NCBI GenBank assembly: GCA_018646825.1
Contig: JABGUA010000109.1
Coordinates: 1-23,414 of the forward strand
Length of the DNA stretch: 23,414 nt
Reading direction: 5' to 3'
DNA from: Piscirickettsiaceae bacterium
GTDB lineage: Bacteria; Pseudomonadota; Gammaproteobacteria; Nitrosococcales; Methylophagaceae
Shown: piece after piece, positions 15,397 through 23,367 of the stretch
How the letters are laid out: each line of letters begins with the position of its first letter
How positions within the stretch are numbered: the first letter of the stretch is position 1
The notes under the pieces: generated by a model
Told to the model about the DNA's origin: nothing
Databases searched by the model: none
What the model saw: the letters and a program-made list of their open reading frames with translations, nothing else
Position numbers and translations under genes: made by a program

Positions 15397-16866
15397 ATGC
15401 AAGATTGTACAATTATCATCTTCGGCGCCACTGGAGACTTGTCTCAAAAAAAATTGCTACCCGCACTGTATCATCTTAATGCAGAAAACCGCTTAACAGA
15501 AAACACCAAAGTAATTTGTATGGGCCGTAGACCCATGGATCAAAAAGACTGGAAGGACAAAGTCGTCGACTACGTTAGCCCTAGAGCTCGTGGTGGAGTT
15601 GATAATGACATCTTGACTAATTTTCTTACCAAAATAAGTTACTTTCATTGTGATATCAATGAAGCTGAAACCTATACGGAACTGAAAAAAATCCTAGATA
15701 ACCCTGAGTATAATTTCTCAAAAAATATCGTTTTTTACTTATCAATTGCTCCTTCTCTATTTGATGTGGTCGGTGATGAACTCTCCGCCATTGGCTTAAA
15801 TAAAGAAGATGCAGGCTGGCGACGTCTAGTTGTTGAAAAACCATTTGGTTATAATCAAAAAAGTGCTCATGATCTTGAAGAAGTCCTAGGACGTAACTTT
15901 AATGAAAAACAGACTTACCGTATTGATCATTACTTAGGTAAAGGCGCAGTACAAAACATTTTAGTTTTCCGTTTTGCCAACTTATTAATGGAACCACTTT
16001 GGAACCGTAGATACATTGATCATGTTCAAATCACTCACGCCGAGCAACAAGGTGTGGGTGGACGTGCCGGCTACTATGATGGCTCAGGTGCTATGCGTGA
16101 CATGATTCAAAGTCACTTATTACAAGTGATGACCTTAATTGCTATGGAACCACCAGCAGATTTAGCGGATGAATCCTTGCGTGATGAAAAAGTAAAAGTG
16201 CTTAAATCTATTCGTCCTATCACCGAAGATACTGTTGATGATCATGCTTTTCGTGGTCAGTACGCTGCTGGGACAGTAAATGGCGAAAAAGTCAAAGGCT
16301 ACCTAGAAGAAGATGATGCACCAGAAAATAGCGTCACAGAAACTTATGCTGCAATGAAAGTCTATATCGACAACTGGCGCTGGAAAGATGTGCCCTTTTA
16401 TCTTCGCACCGGTAAATGCATGCCTGAATCACGTGCCACCATTGCCATTCGTTTTAAAAAGCCACCACAAGAGCTCTTTAAGGATACCGACATCGGTAAC
16501 AGTCATGCTAATTGGATTGTCATGGGGTTACAGCCTGAAAACACCCTTAGAATCGAAATACAAGCGAAAAAACCAGGGCTTGAACTGTCTTCTCATACTG
16601 TTGGCATGGAAACGGTTGAAACAGAAGATACTAAGCATAAATTAGATGCCTATGAAGCGATGATCCTCAGTGCTATCGCAGGCGACCGTTCTCTATTTTT
16701 ACGGGCGGATGAAGTTGATTTAGCCTGGAAGGCCGTCGATCCTATTATCGAAAAATGGTCAAAAGAAAAAGACTTCGTACACAAATATGAAGCCGGCACA
16801 TGGGGACCAGAGGAAGCCACAAGCATCTTTGATGACTCATGTCATCAATGGCGTGATAATGTCTAA
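15397..16866 (+). CDS. zwf: Glucose-6-phosphate 1-dehydrogenase
   Basis: This oxidises glucose-6-phosphate to 6-phosphogluconolactone with NADP or NAD, feeding the pentose phosphate, Entner-Doudoroff or cyclic ribulose-monophosphate routes. It has 489 residues, against 491 in E. coli. The dinucleotide-binding FGATGDLSQKK is at 9-19, the substrate motif RIDHYLGK at 175-182 (catalytic-site Asp177 and His178), and the catalytic base His240 is in RDMIQSHLLQ. Two small departures from the common sequence are visible: GKGAVQN instead of GKETVQN, and MIQSH instead of MIQNH. The catalytic residues are kept, so activity is expected. AGGAG precedes the ATG. A strong terminator follows 21 bases after the stop, so the gene appears monocistronic. 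Confidence 0.95.
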   Translation: MQDCTIIIFGATGDLSQKKLLPALYHLNAENRLTENTKVICMGRRPMDQKDWKDKVVDYVSPRARGGVDNDILTNFLTKISYFHCDINEAETYTELKKILDNPEYNFSKNIVFYLSIAPSLFDVVGDELSAIGLNKEDAGWRRLVVEKPFGYNQKSAHDLEEVLGRNFNEKQTYRIDHYLGKGAVQNILVFRFANLLMEPLWNRRYIDHVQITHAEQQGVGGRAGYYDGSGAMRDMIQSHLLQVMTLIAMEPPADLADESLRDEKVKVLKSIRPITEDTVDDHAFRGQYAAGTVNGEKVKGYLEEDDAPENSVTETYAAMKVYIDNWRWKDVPFYLRTGKCMPESRATIAIRFKKPPQELFKDTDIGNSHANWIVMGLQPENTLRIEIQAKKPGLELSSHTVGMETVETEDTKHKLDAYEAMILSAIAGDRSLFLRADEVDLAWKAVDPIIEKWSKEKDFVHKYEAGTWGPEEATSIFDDSCHQWRDNV

Positions 16867-16887
16867 TATTGGATAGATGAAAACATT

Positions 16888-16918
16888 AAAAAGCCGGTTT
16901 AAACCCCGGCTTTTTTTT
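16888..16918. terminator. Rho-independent terminator after zwf, probably bidirectional
   Basis: An A-rich GCCGG (core 16893-16897) pairs with CCGGC (16906-16910) across an 8-base loop. The flanking A and T runs extend the stem and give eight T after it (16911-16918). The matching A run on the left side means it can also serve the minus-strand operon that ends at 16917. Confidence 0.9.
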
Positions 16919-18137
16919 AAAAATAACGCGATAGCTCTAATTGAAAGTAATTATCTCGTCGAACCGGATAAAGTACGCTCTTATCATCATGAATACTAAA
17001 GAAACGACCTTCTAGTGAGACTTTCCATCGATCGCCAATCCGCCGACTCGCCTCAATATTCCAAGCACTATCTTCATTCGATAAATCTTGAATAAGCCCC
17101 ACTAACAACTCACTAGACTGAGCATCATTCCAAGTCAAACGGGCCCCCATTAATACATCATCTTCAAAAGCAGTTTGTTGGGTATCATCACGGTCATCAA
17201 ACAAATACTCCGTAATCAATCCCACATCAAGATCTGTTTCGAAAACACCATATAACGTATATTCGACGCCGCCAGTCAGTGCAATAAAGGTATCTGAATG
17301 CGTTTCGCGACGAATCATTTCTAGCTTCCACAACCACGAATCGGTCGTATACTGAGCATCTAATCCCGTTTGGTGCATCGTTTCATAAAAAGGAGTCAAG
17401 GCCGTCGCGGTGGCATTTAATAACAATTGCGGCTCACGGTTGGTACCATAAAAATGCGACAGACCAATATCCCAATTCCCAATACTCTGTGACCAGCGCA
17501 ACGCCAAATCAATATGGTGGCGACCGGCGCCAGACTCATATTTTGCTGCATCAGTATCCACCACAAGTGGTGCTTGTAACCGGCCATTTTTACCCGCAAA
17601 CGTCCGTTCTCTAAAATACGGCATAACAAATAAATCAATGGTGCCCCAGTCTTGAAACACACTAAGGTTAATCATAGGTTGTCCGATCTTATCCTCAGTA
17701 TCACTGTTTTCAACCAAGTCTGTTTGATTAATCACATCAACTAAATGTTGCGATTCAGCGACGCCCCAAAACACCTTGCCAATCCCAACACGAAGCTCCC
17801 AATCATCTTGCACGAGAAGCCACTGTAATTCACGAATATCAGCATGCGTCCGCTCAGCATCTTCCCTATCTAAACGTAAAAAAGGAGAAAATAATAAACT
17901 TTGTTTTCCCCCATCCCACTCCTCATACAACTCAGGCGCCAAGATCAATGAAGGGTGATGCTGACCAACAGAAGAAATAACTGAGTCATGCTGGAAGTAG
18001 CGATATTCGGCCCCAGCATAACCTGATAACTCAAGCGCCAATGTATCAGCAGTAATAAAACTACCCATTAAACCAAGCGCTCCAGCTTTAATCCAAAGCT
18101 TAGCGTTGGCGCTTAAGATCATTTTTCTTAAAGTCAT
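16917..18137 (-). CDS. Outer-membrane beta-barrel protein of the RND/LolA-like operon
   Basis: This is a 406-residue protein with a signal peptide (cleavage predicted after TLA, residue 34), then alternating amphipathic strands rich in Trp, Tyr, Asp and Gly, and a C-terminal Phe (LELSRYF). These are hallmarks of an outer-membrane beta-barrel inserted by BAM. Recognisable strand pairs include WELRVGIGKVFWG, WDIGLSHFYG and WKVSLEGRFF. It resembles the DUF1302-type barrels that accompany RND/LolA-like clusters, but I cannot confirm the family by eye. The start overlaps the LolA-like gene by 38 bases; the ATG at 18122 (MILSANAK) is a shorter alternative. As last gene of the operon it is the likely outer-membrane exit or entry point. 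Confidence 0.78.
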   Translation of the reverse strand: MTLRKMILSANAKLWIKAGALGLMGSFITADTLALELSGYAGAEYRYFQHDSVISSVGQHHPSLILAPELYEEWDGGKQSLLFSPFLRLDREDAERTHADIRELQWLLVQDDWELRVGIGKVFWGVAESQHLVDVINQTDLVENSDTEDKIGQPMINLSVFQDWGTIDLFVMPYFRERTFAGKNGRLQAPLVVDTDAAKYESGAGRHHIDLALRWSQSIGNWDIGLSHFYGTNREPQLLLNATATALTPFYETMHQTGLDAQYTTDSWLWKLEMIRRETHSDTFIALTGGVEYTLYGVFETDLDVGLITEYLFDDRDDTQQTAFEDDVLMGARLTWNDAQSSELLVGLIQDLSNEDSAWNIEASRRIGDRWKVSLEGRFFSIHDDKSVLYPVRRDNYFQLELSRYF

Positions 18138-18888
18138 CCGCTGTCAAGCCGGTTCTAAACTGAAAGTTCTGCCAGTGCAAAGTCGTTGACTTACCATTTT
18201 GCTGATTATCCATCGTAACGGTATGGGCTCGCCAATATTTTTCCAGATATAACTGATAATCAAGATAGCGCTGTATCTTCAACAAACTATTTTTACGATC
18301 ATAATAATCAACCTTCTGAATCCGATATTCAGCTTTGTCTACCCATACGTGACTTTTGGTATAACCGGAATGTTTATATTGTGGTCGTAGTTCCAAGACA
18401 TAACAGTCGTTACCATCAAGCATCTCATCATGTAAATACAAGTAACTGTACTTCGGAATTTCAAATGAACTGATATCTTCATATGCAAATTCACTGCCCA
18501 TAAAAGGCCCCGATTTATTACTTGATGAAATACGTTTTACCCGTTTCAACGCGGGCAAATAAATCCATTGCTCATCCGGTACTAATGAATGCGAATAACT
18601 TAAAAAAGCCGTACCTTTAATGTCTCGCGGCGAATCAAACACCGTCAATCCTTTATCGCCATCGCCGTCCATTTCCAAGTTCGTAACACGAATCAAACGT
18701 ACGCTTTCCTCTCCATGGCGATTACGCAGTACCATTTTCATTTCAGCAAAACTATCTTGCCATCCTTTATCTCGGTTATCTGTCTCTAACGCAATCGCAC
18801 GGCCTTTCTCTTCGGGTGTTTCCGCGAACACCCAGGGTGAAACAACAAGCATTAGTAACAGTAAATAATGACGCATTTTGTTATACAT
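18100..18888 (-). CDS. LolA-like periplasmic outer-membrane lipoprotein-sorting family protein
   Basis: This is a 262-residue secreted protein with a signal peptide cleaved after VFA (residue 22). The mature part matches the LolA-like family found beside MMPL transporters: MVLRNRHGEES, SPRDIKGTAFLSYSH, DEQWIYLPALKRVKRI, GSEFAYEDIS, YVLELRP and HVWVDKAEYRIQKVDYYDR. LolA-type folds are half-barrels that shield acyl chains, so a role carrying a lipid or lipoprotein across the periplasm is likely but inferred. ATG 18888 has a strong GAGGA 8 bases upstream and overlaps the RND stop by 8 bases, so coupling is likely; ATG 18876 lacks such a site. It is not LolA itself, which is shorter and lies in another context. 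Confidence 0.85.
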   Translation of the reverse strand: MYNKMRHYLLLLMLVVSPWVFAETPEEKGRAIALETDNRDKGWQDSFAEMKMVLRNRHGEESVRLIRVTNLEMDGDGDKGLTVFDSPRDIKGTAFLSYSHSLVPDEQWIYLPALKRVKRISSSNKSGPFMGSEFAYEDISSFEIPKYSYLYLHDEMLDGNDCYVLELRPQYKHSGYTKSHVWVDKAEYRIQKVDYYDRKNSLLKIQRYLDYQLYLEKYWRAHTVTMDNQQNGKSTTLHWQNFQFRTGLTADDFKKNDLKRQR

Positions 18889-21178
18889 TTGAGTCTTCCT
18901 CTAACTTCATCAACAATGGCGGCAAAAATAGAAAGTCCATAATTAAGGCTATCGCTATCGTAATCGCAGCCATTGCGCCCATGTCTGAATTCAATGCAAA
19001 ATGAGATTGGCTTAACACGACAAACCCAAGTACTAAGACCAATGACGTCACCCATAACGCCACACCAACGGTATTGAAGGCATAAGCGACTGCTTCTTGC
19101 TCATTCAGGCCTTTCTCACGTCTAGCACGCAGGTACTTACTCAAGAAATGCACTGTATCATCAACAACAATTCCCAGTGTCATTCCGGCGACGACAGATA
19201 AAGAAAGTCCCACCTGCCCCACTAATAAACCCCAAAGTCCGAAGGCCATGCCAGCCGGAATCAAATTTGGCGCCAAACTAATCAAACCAATTGGAGCTGA
19301 ACGTAATGCCAAAACCAAAATTAACGAAATTAGAATCAACGCCAATGTCGTTCCAAACAACATACTGCTCACGTTACGTTCTCCAATATGAGCAAACATC
19401 AACGTTGGGCTAGCCCCAGTAAACCCGACATCGGGTAAATTCGTTGATAACCAATTCGATACCCGGTTTTCCAGGGCCAACATTTCTTCAGTATGTAAAT
19501 TTTCAAGCGTGATATTCAAACGTGTCTGTGCTTTATCAATATCAATTTGGTCATTCAAGTCCAAACCATAAGGTAAGGAGAGTTCATACAAAAGGAGATA
19601 CTGTGCCGCTAATTCTCTCGATTCAGGCAAGCTATAATAAGCAGGATCATCGCCATGCATATTCTTGTTGAGCCGCTTAAAGGTGTCAGAGATCGTCTGT
19701 ACATGCATGACTTCTGGCTGTGTACGTAACCACTGAGAAAATTGGTCAACCGATTTTAAGAAAACCGGGTCACTAATGCCCCCACTTTCACCCTGCTTTA
19801 AAGAATATTGAAGTGTATAAATGCCTGCTAAATTAGCTCTAGAAAAATCAGTATCACGACGGAAGTCAACTGTTTCATCAAAATATTCAACAAACTGATC
19901 ATCTAATGTGTTTTGAGGTAAAAAGGCCATCAAAGCTAAAGCTAACAGTCCCATACCAAACAATAATGGTCGACGACGATGAATCACGAACTGGGCAAAA
20001 GCAGGCATAAACGCATTTTCTTTTTCTGCTTGTGCCAATACCCTGACAGGCAGCACCATCATGATTGCTGGCAACGTCGAGACAGATAAGACAAAAGCAA
20101 ACATAACACCGATAGCAACCACATTACCTAAATCATGAAATGGTGGTACATCACTAAAGTTCATACTCAAGAAGCCAATTGCTGTCGTCACACTGGTAAT
20201 AAAAATAGGCTGAAAATTAACCCGCAAGCTATCTTTCATCGCATCATGACGAGTCTGTCCTCGACGCATATTGTGCAAAAACGTGACTAATAAGTGAACC
20301 GTATCCGCCACAGCCATCGTCATAATAATGGTCGGTGCCGCTGCAGATGCCGGCGTTAGCTTCCAACCTAACCAGCCCATAATTCCCATCGCAAATAGGA
20401 TAGTGGCAAAAATCATAACTACAGCAGCAATGGTCGATGAAAAAGATCGCAGTAGAATGCCCAAAATGAAAATGATAGTCAAAAACATCATCGGGACTAA
20501 CGTGGCCATATCATTCTGAGTGGATTCACCGAATGCATTATTCATCATGGCAAGACCGGTAATATAAAGGCGATGCTTTGGATATTTCGCTTCAATATCT
20601 GCTGCTAACTGTCGTGCAAACTCAGCGACCTCTGGGACTTCTGTCAAAGATTTCCCTGGTAATTGAATCGTAATATTGACGCCTGTGACGTGCGCACTAG
20701 GAGAAATGAGGCGATTTAATAGTAAAGGCTCATTTAGTGCAACATCACGGACATATTGCACCTCTTCAATTGACATTTGGGCCACATCATCGACAAGATC
20801 ACCGACAAGTAAATCATCTTCTTCAGCCACGGTATGCTGAAAGTTGGTCACTGAATCAACGCGAGTCGAATAGGGTGTTTGCCAGGACAACTCCGTCAAC
20901 TCTGCAACCAAAGCTAAGGTCTCAGCCGAAAAAACTTTACCATTCTCTGGCGCCACAACAAACAAGACATTGTCTGTTTTAGTATAAATATTCTGCATCG
21001 CTTCAAAAGCTTGCAGCTCCGGGTTATCGTCACTGAAAAATACCCGATAATCATTCGTAAACTCAATAAAGCGACCACCACTGCCAGCGAACAACACCAC
21101 GAGCAGTGTCAACAGTAAAATACGCCATGGATGCGTCACGACGAAATTAGCATAGCGACCAGTTATTGATTCCTTCAT
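18881..21178 (-). CDS. RND/MMPL-family inner-membrane transporter
   Basis: This is a 765-residue transporter with the RND architecture: TM1 near 17-35, a periplasmic loop to about 225, TM2-6 to about 390, TM7 near 410, a second loop to about 615, and TM8-12 to the end. Acidic residues for proton relay occur in both halves, Asp292 in VADTVH of TM4 and Asp673-Asp674 in VVDDTVH of TM10. That doubling marks the MMPL/HpnN-like branch, which moves lipids or other hydrophobic molecules, rather than AcrB-type drug pumps. No adaptor (membrane fusion) or TolC gene is present; LolA-like and barrel genes follow instead. GAGGGAG lies 7 bases before the ATG, which directly abuts the tetR stop. Confidence 0.92.
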   Translation of the reverse strand: MKESITGRYANFVVTHPWRILLLTLLVVLFAGSGGRFIEFTNDYRVFFSDDNPELQAFEAMQNIYTKTDNVLFVVAPENGKVFSAETLALVAELTELSWQTPYSTRVDSVTNFQHTVAEEDDLLVGDLVDDVAQMSIEEVQYVRDVALNEPLLLNRLISPSAHVTGVNITIQLPGKSLTEVPEVAEFARQLAADIEAKYPKHRLYITGLAMMNNAFGESTQNDMATLVPMMFLTIIFILGILLRSFSSTIAAVVMIFATILFAMGIMGWLGWKLTPASAAAPTIIMTMAVADTVHLLVTFLHNMRRGQTRHDAMKDSLRVNFQPIFITSVTTAIGFLSMNFSDVPPFHDLGNVVAIGVMFAFVLSVSTLPAIMMVLPVRVLAQAEKENAFMPAFAQFVIHRRRPLLFGMGLLALALMAFLPQNTLDDQFVEYFDETVDFRRDTDFSRANLAGIYTLQYSLKQGESGGISDPVFLKSVDQFSQWLRTQPEVMHVQTISDTFKRLNKNMHGDDPAYYSLPESRELAAQYLLLYELSLPYGLDLNDQIDIDKAQTRLNITLENLHTEEMLALENRVSNWLSTNLPDVGFTGASPTLMFAHIGERNVSSMLFGTTLALILISLILVLALRSAPIGLISLAPNLIPAGMAFGLWGLLVGQVGLSLSVVAGMTLGIVVDDTVHFLSKYLRARREKGLNEQEAVAYAFNTVGVALWVTSLVLVLGFVVLSQSHFALNSDMGAMAAITIAIALIMDFLFLPPLLMKLEEDSNV

Positions 21179-21787
21179 TTACAAACTCCCTCGAACAGTC
21201 CTGTTATTTGGGCGCAAACCACATAATAATAATTGGCTTACATTCTTCGCTTTTTTTTCTAATATGCTTAAAGGGTAAAGAGACATCGTAAGAGGATAGT
21301 AAAACAATAAAATAGCAGAATGGACTGCATCTGCAGCCTCATTGACATCATCAAACACGAATTCTCCCGTGGCCTCGCCCTGCAATAATAGCGCAGTCAA
21401 TAAGGCCAATTTTTTATGGCGGTGCTCAGCAATAATATCGGGGCGCTGTACAGTCATTACTTCAACTAACTCGCCTAATTTAGGCGCTGACTCGAAATAG
21501 TGATAAGTGTGATGCAACATCTTTAGGATAAATACAGGTAATTTATCCTGAGCTGTCATCGCTTTATCATTGACAACTTGTTCAAGCAAAGTTTCTTTCT
21601 CAGCTAAACACCCTCTAGCTAACGCCGCACATATATCTAACTTACTTTCAAAGTAACGATATAAGTTAGCAGCAGACATCCCACAATCGCCAGCAACTTC
21701 TGCCATCGTCGTTTTACGGTATCCATAGAAATTGAAACGGGCTTTCGCAGCATCTAAAATTTGAGCACTGATCTCATTGTTTTCCAT
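21179..21787 (-). CDS. TetR-family transcriptional regulator of the RND operon
   Basis: This is a 202-residue repressor-type regulator. The N-terminal helix-turn-helix is classical: ILDAAKARFNFYGYRKTTM at 10-28, then EVAGDCGMSAANLYRYFESK at 30-49. The all-helical C-terminal part is the ligand and dimer domain (HTYHYFESAPKLGELVEVM). It is the first gene of the tetR-RND-LolA-like-barrel unit; its TAA is immediately followed by the transporter ATG. Autoregulation and control of the transport genes by a small hydrophobic ligand is the natural inference. The ATG has no obvious Shine-Dalgarno, and a TATACT hexamer ends only 8 bases before it, so a very short leader is possible. Confidence 0.92.
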   Translation of the reverse strand: MENNEISAQILDAAKARFNFYGYRKTTMAEVAGDCGMSAANLYRYFESKLDICAALARGCLAEKETLLEQVVNDKAMTAQDKLPVFILKMLHHTYHYFESAPKLGELVEVMTVQRPDIIAEHRHKKLALLTALLLQGEATGEFVFDDVNEAADAVHSAILLFYYPLTMSLYPLSILEKKAKNVSQLLLCGLRPNNRTVRGSL

Positions 21788-21795
21788 GCAAAAAA

Positions 21796-21834
21796 GTATA
21801 CGCCTAAATAATGAATAATTCCTTAAATATTCAC
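21796..21834 (-). promoter_or_regulatory. Possible tetR promoter/operator
   Basis: On the minus strand a TATACT hexamer (21796-21801) lies just upstream of the tetR start. Above it is a perfect 6-base inverted repeat, TGAATA (21813-21818) with TATTCA (21829-21834), separated by 10 bases. A repeat of this size at this place suits a TetR-dimer operator. No convincing -35 element was found, so the promoter itself is tentative. Confidence 0.3.
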
Positions 21835-21930
21835 ATACTTAAGAAAAGCAACGTAACCAACAAGTTAAAACCGTCGTTAAACTAGCAAAGTAAAAGAACT
21901 AAGTCTGTGCAAAACAGGCGTCCGATCATA

Positions 21931-22770
21931 TTAAACCATCGAATGACCTAGCTGGATAGGCAGGTCAGCATCGATTTGGGCATTAAACCCTCTAGCCTGA
22001 TCGCCAAATAATAGCACCACGGTTGAGCCCATATTAAACCGGCCCATTTCTTGGCCCTGTTCAAGCGTAATGGCCTGTTCACCATCATAAGTCCACTGCT
22101 GAACAACCTTGCCATAGCTCGGGGTAATTTGACCTGACCAAACAGTAGCCATACTTCCAACAAAAATGGCGCCGACTAAAACCATCACCATTGGCCCTAT
22201 CGTAGTGTCAAACGTCACAACAACTCGTTCATTGCGTGCAAACAGATCAGGTACTGCTCGTGCCGTTCGAGGACTAACTGAAAATAACTTACCCGGTACA
22301 TAGCGCATCTTTCTTAGTTTGCCTGTTATAGGCATATGAATACGGTGATAATCTTTAGGTGAAAGGTAAATTGTTGCAAACTGGCCACCCACAAATTCTG
22401 TAGTCAAAGCGTCATCGCCGCCCAATAAACTGAGTACACTGTATTCTTGCCCTTTCGCTTGTACAATCTGTCCTGAAATAACCGGTCCAGCTTGACTAAC
22501 AACGCCATCAACCGGTGAAACGATCTCACTGTCGGCGATTGGCCTAACTCCGTCCTTCAATAGACGTGTAAAGAAAGCATTAAAACTCGGGTAAGTCGTC
22601 AGATCTGCATCCGCAGCCTCCGCCATATTGACCTGATATTGGCTTGTAATAAACCGTATAAATGCATTTTTAAACCAAACTTGTTCACACCGTGTCATAC
22701 GATACATCAACATCGATAGCATATGCTGAGGAATCAGATATTGTGGCAATGTTACTATCTTATCCCACAA
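21931..22770 (-). CDS. psd: Phosphatidylserine decarboxylase proenzyme
   Basis: This is an inner-membrane-associated enzyme that decarboxylates phosphatidylserine to phosphatidylethanolamine. It is made as a proenzyme that cleaves itself at a Gly-Ser bond to create the pyruvoyl group. The cleavage motif is MGST, with Ser249 becoming the pyruvoyl; Met replaces the Leu of the E. coli LGST. The charge-relay candidates are Asp in SPVDGVVSQ and His in SPKDYHRIHMP. FARNERVVV and VGAIFVGSM also match the family. I chose a TTG start at 22770: GAGG lies 5 bases before it and the N-terminus then aligns with E. coli Psd (279 residues). The frame stays open to a TTG at 22842, which would add 24 residues. 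No ATG suits. Confidence 0.93.
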   Translation of the reverse strand: MWDKIVTLPQYLIPQHMLSMLMYRMTRCEQVWFKNAFIRFITSQYQVNMAEAADADLTTYPSFNAFFTRLLKDGVRPIADSEIVSPVDGVVSQAGPVISGQIVQAKGQEYSVLSLLGGDDALTTEFVGGQFATIYLSPKDYHRIHMPITGKLRKMRYVPGKLFSVSPRTARAVPDLFARNERVVVTFDTTIGPMVMVLVGAIFVGSMATVWSGQITPSYGKVVQQWTYDGEQAITLEQGQEMGRFNMGSTVVLLFGDQARGFNAQIDADLPIQLGHSMV

Positions 22771-22901
22771 AGAGACCTCGCCAATTTGTTCATCACCCGC
22801 TGTATTTTTTGCCAATTGTCTCGCACCCCTTTCGTCTATCAATGAAGGTTGTCATAATTCATAACTTTCAACCTCTAAATTTAGCAGGAGTATAACAAGC
22901 A

Positions 22902-23315
22902 ATGGAAAAATATTTCAGAATCCTGTTGGTATTCATCACGGTGATACTTTCCTCACCGACCTAGGCCGAAGAGGATGAAGTCGCTGCTGCACAAGCCATT
23001 TATTATGCAATCCCAGAACCATTTACAATTAACTTCCTAAACCAAAGCAACCAGAAAGCGCGTTACCTCCAAATCAAGGTTAGCCTCAAGTCAACCGATG
23101 CAGATGCCATTGACGGCGCCGAACAAAATTTACCAATGATACAAGATGCTTTATTAGATTTATTCTCTGAGCAAACCTATGAGCAAGCTGATAGCGTGGA
23201 AGGGCGTCAAGCACTACAAAAAACCACCTTAGAAACCATTAAAAATATTCTGAAAGAAGAAACGGACAACGATGCCATCGATGCCGTTTACTTCACCAGC
23301 TTCATACTTCAGTAA
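22902..23315 (+). pseudogene. FliL-like exported protein gene with an in-frame amber codon
   Basis: From ATG 22902 (AGGAG 11 bases upstream) the frame encodes a signal peptide, MEKYFRILLVFITVILSSPT, then TAG at 22962-22964, then AEEDEVAAAQ and a complete FliL-like domain to TAA at 23313-23315. Family features after the stop are YYAIPEPFTINFL, ARYLQIKVSLK, IQDALLDLFSEQT, EGRQALQ and VYFTSFILQ. FliL binds the flagellar stator-rotor region. This copy would be secreted and cleaved rather than membrane-anchored. The stop falls at position -2 of the signal peptidase site (T-x-A), the least constrained residue there, and CAG to TAG is one change. Mutation, sequencing error or suppression are all possible. 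Confidence 0.75.
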
Positions 23316-23367
23316 ACTAGGCATAGTCCTTGCTTTAATAAAACTCATAAAAACAGGATAAGTCCAA

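Noticed and set aside
16388..16645. Second plus-strand frame inside zwf
   Set aside because: It is an out-of-frame shadow of well-conserved zwf sequence.
21840..21900. GTTAAAAC and GTTAAAC repeats between tetR and psd, as a CRISPR-like or terminator element
   Set aside because: There are only two imperfect copies four bases apart, with no spacer structure, and no stem with a T run for either flanking gene.
22692..22895. Plus-strand frame upstream of the FliL-like gene
   Set aside because: It is antisense to the start of psd, has no recognisable features, and ends just before the FliL-like start.
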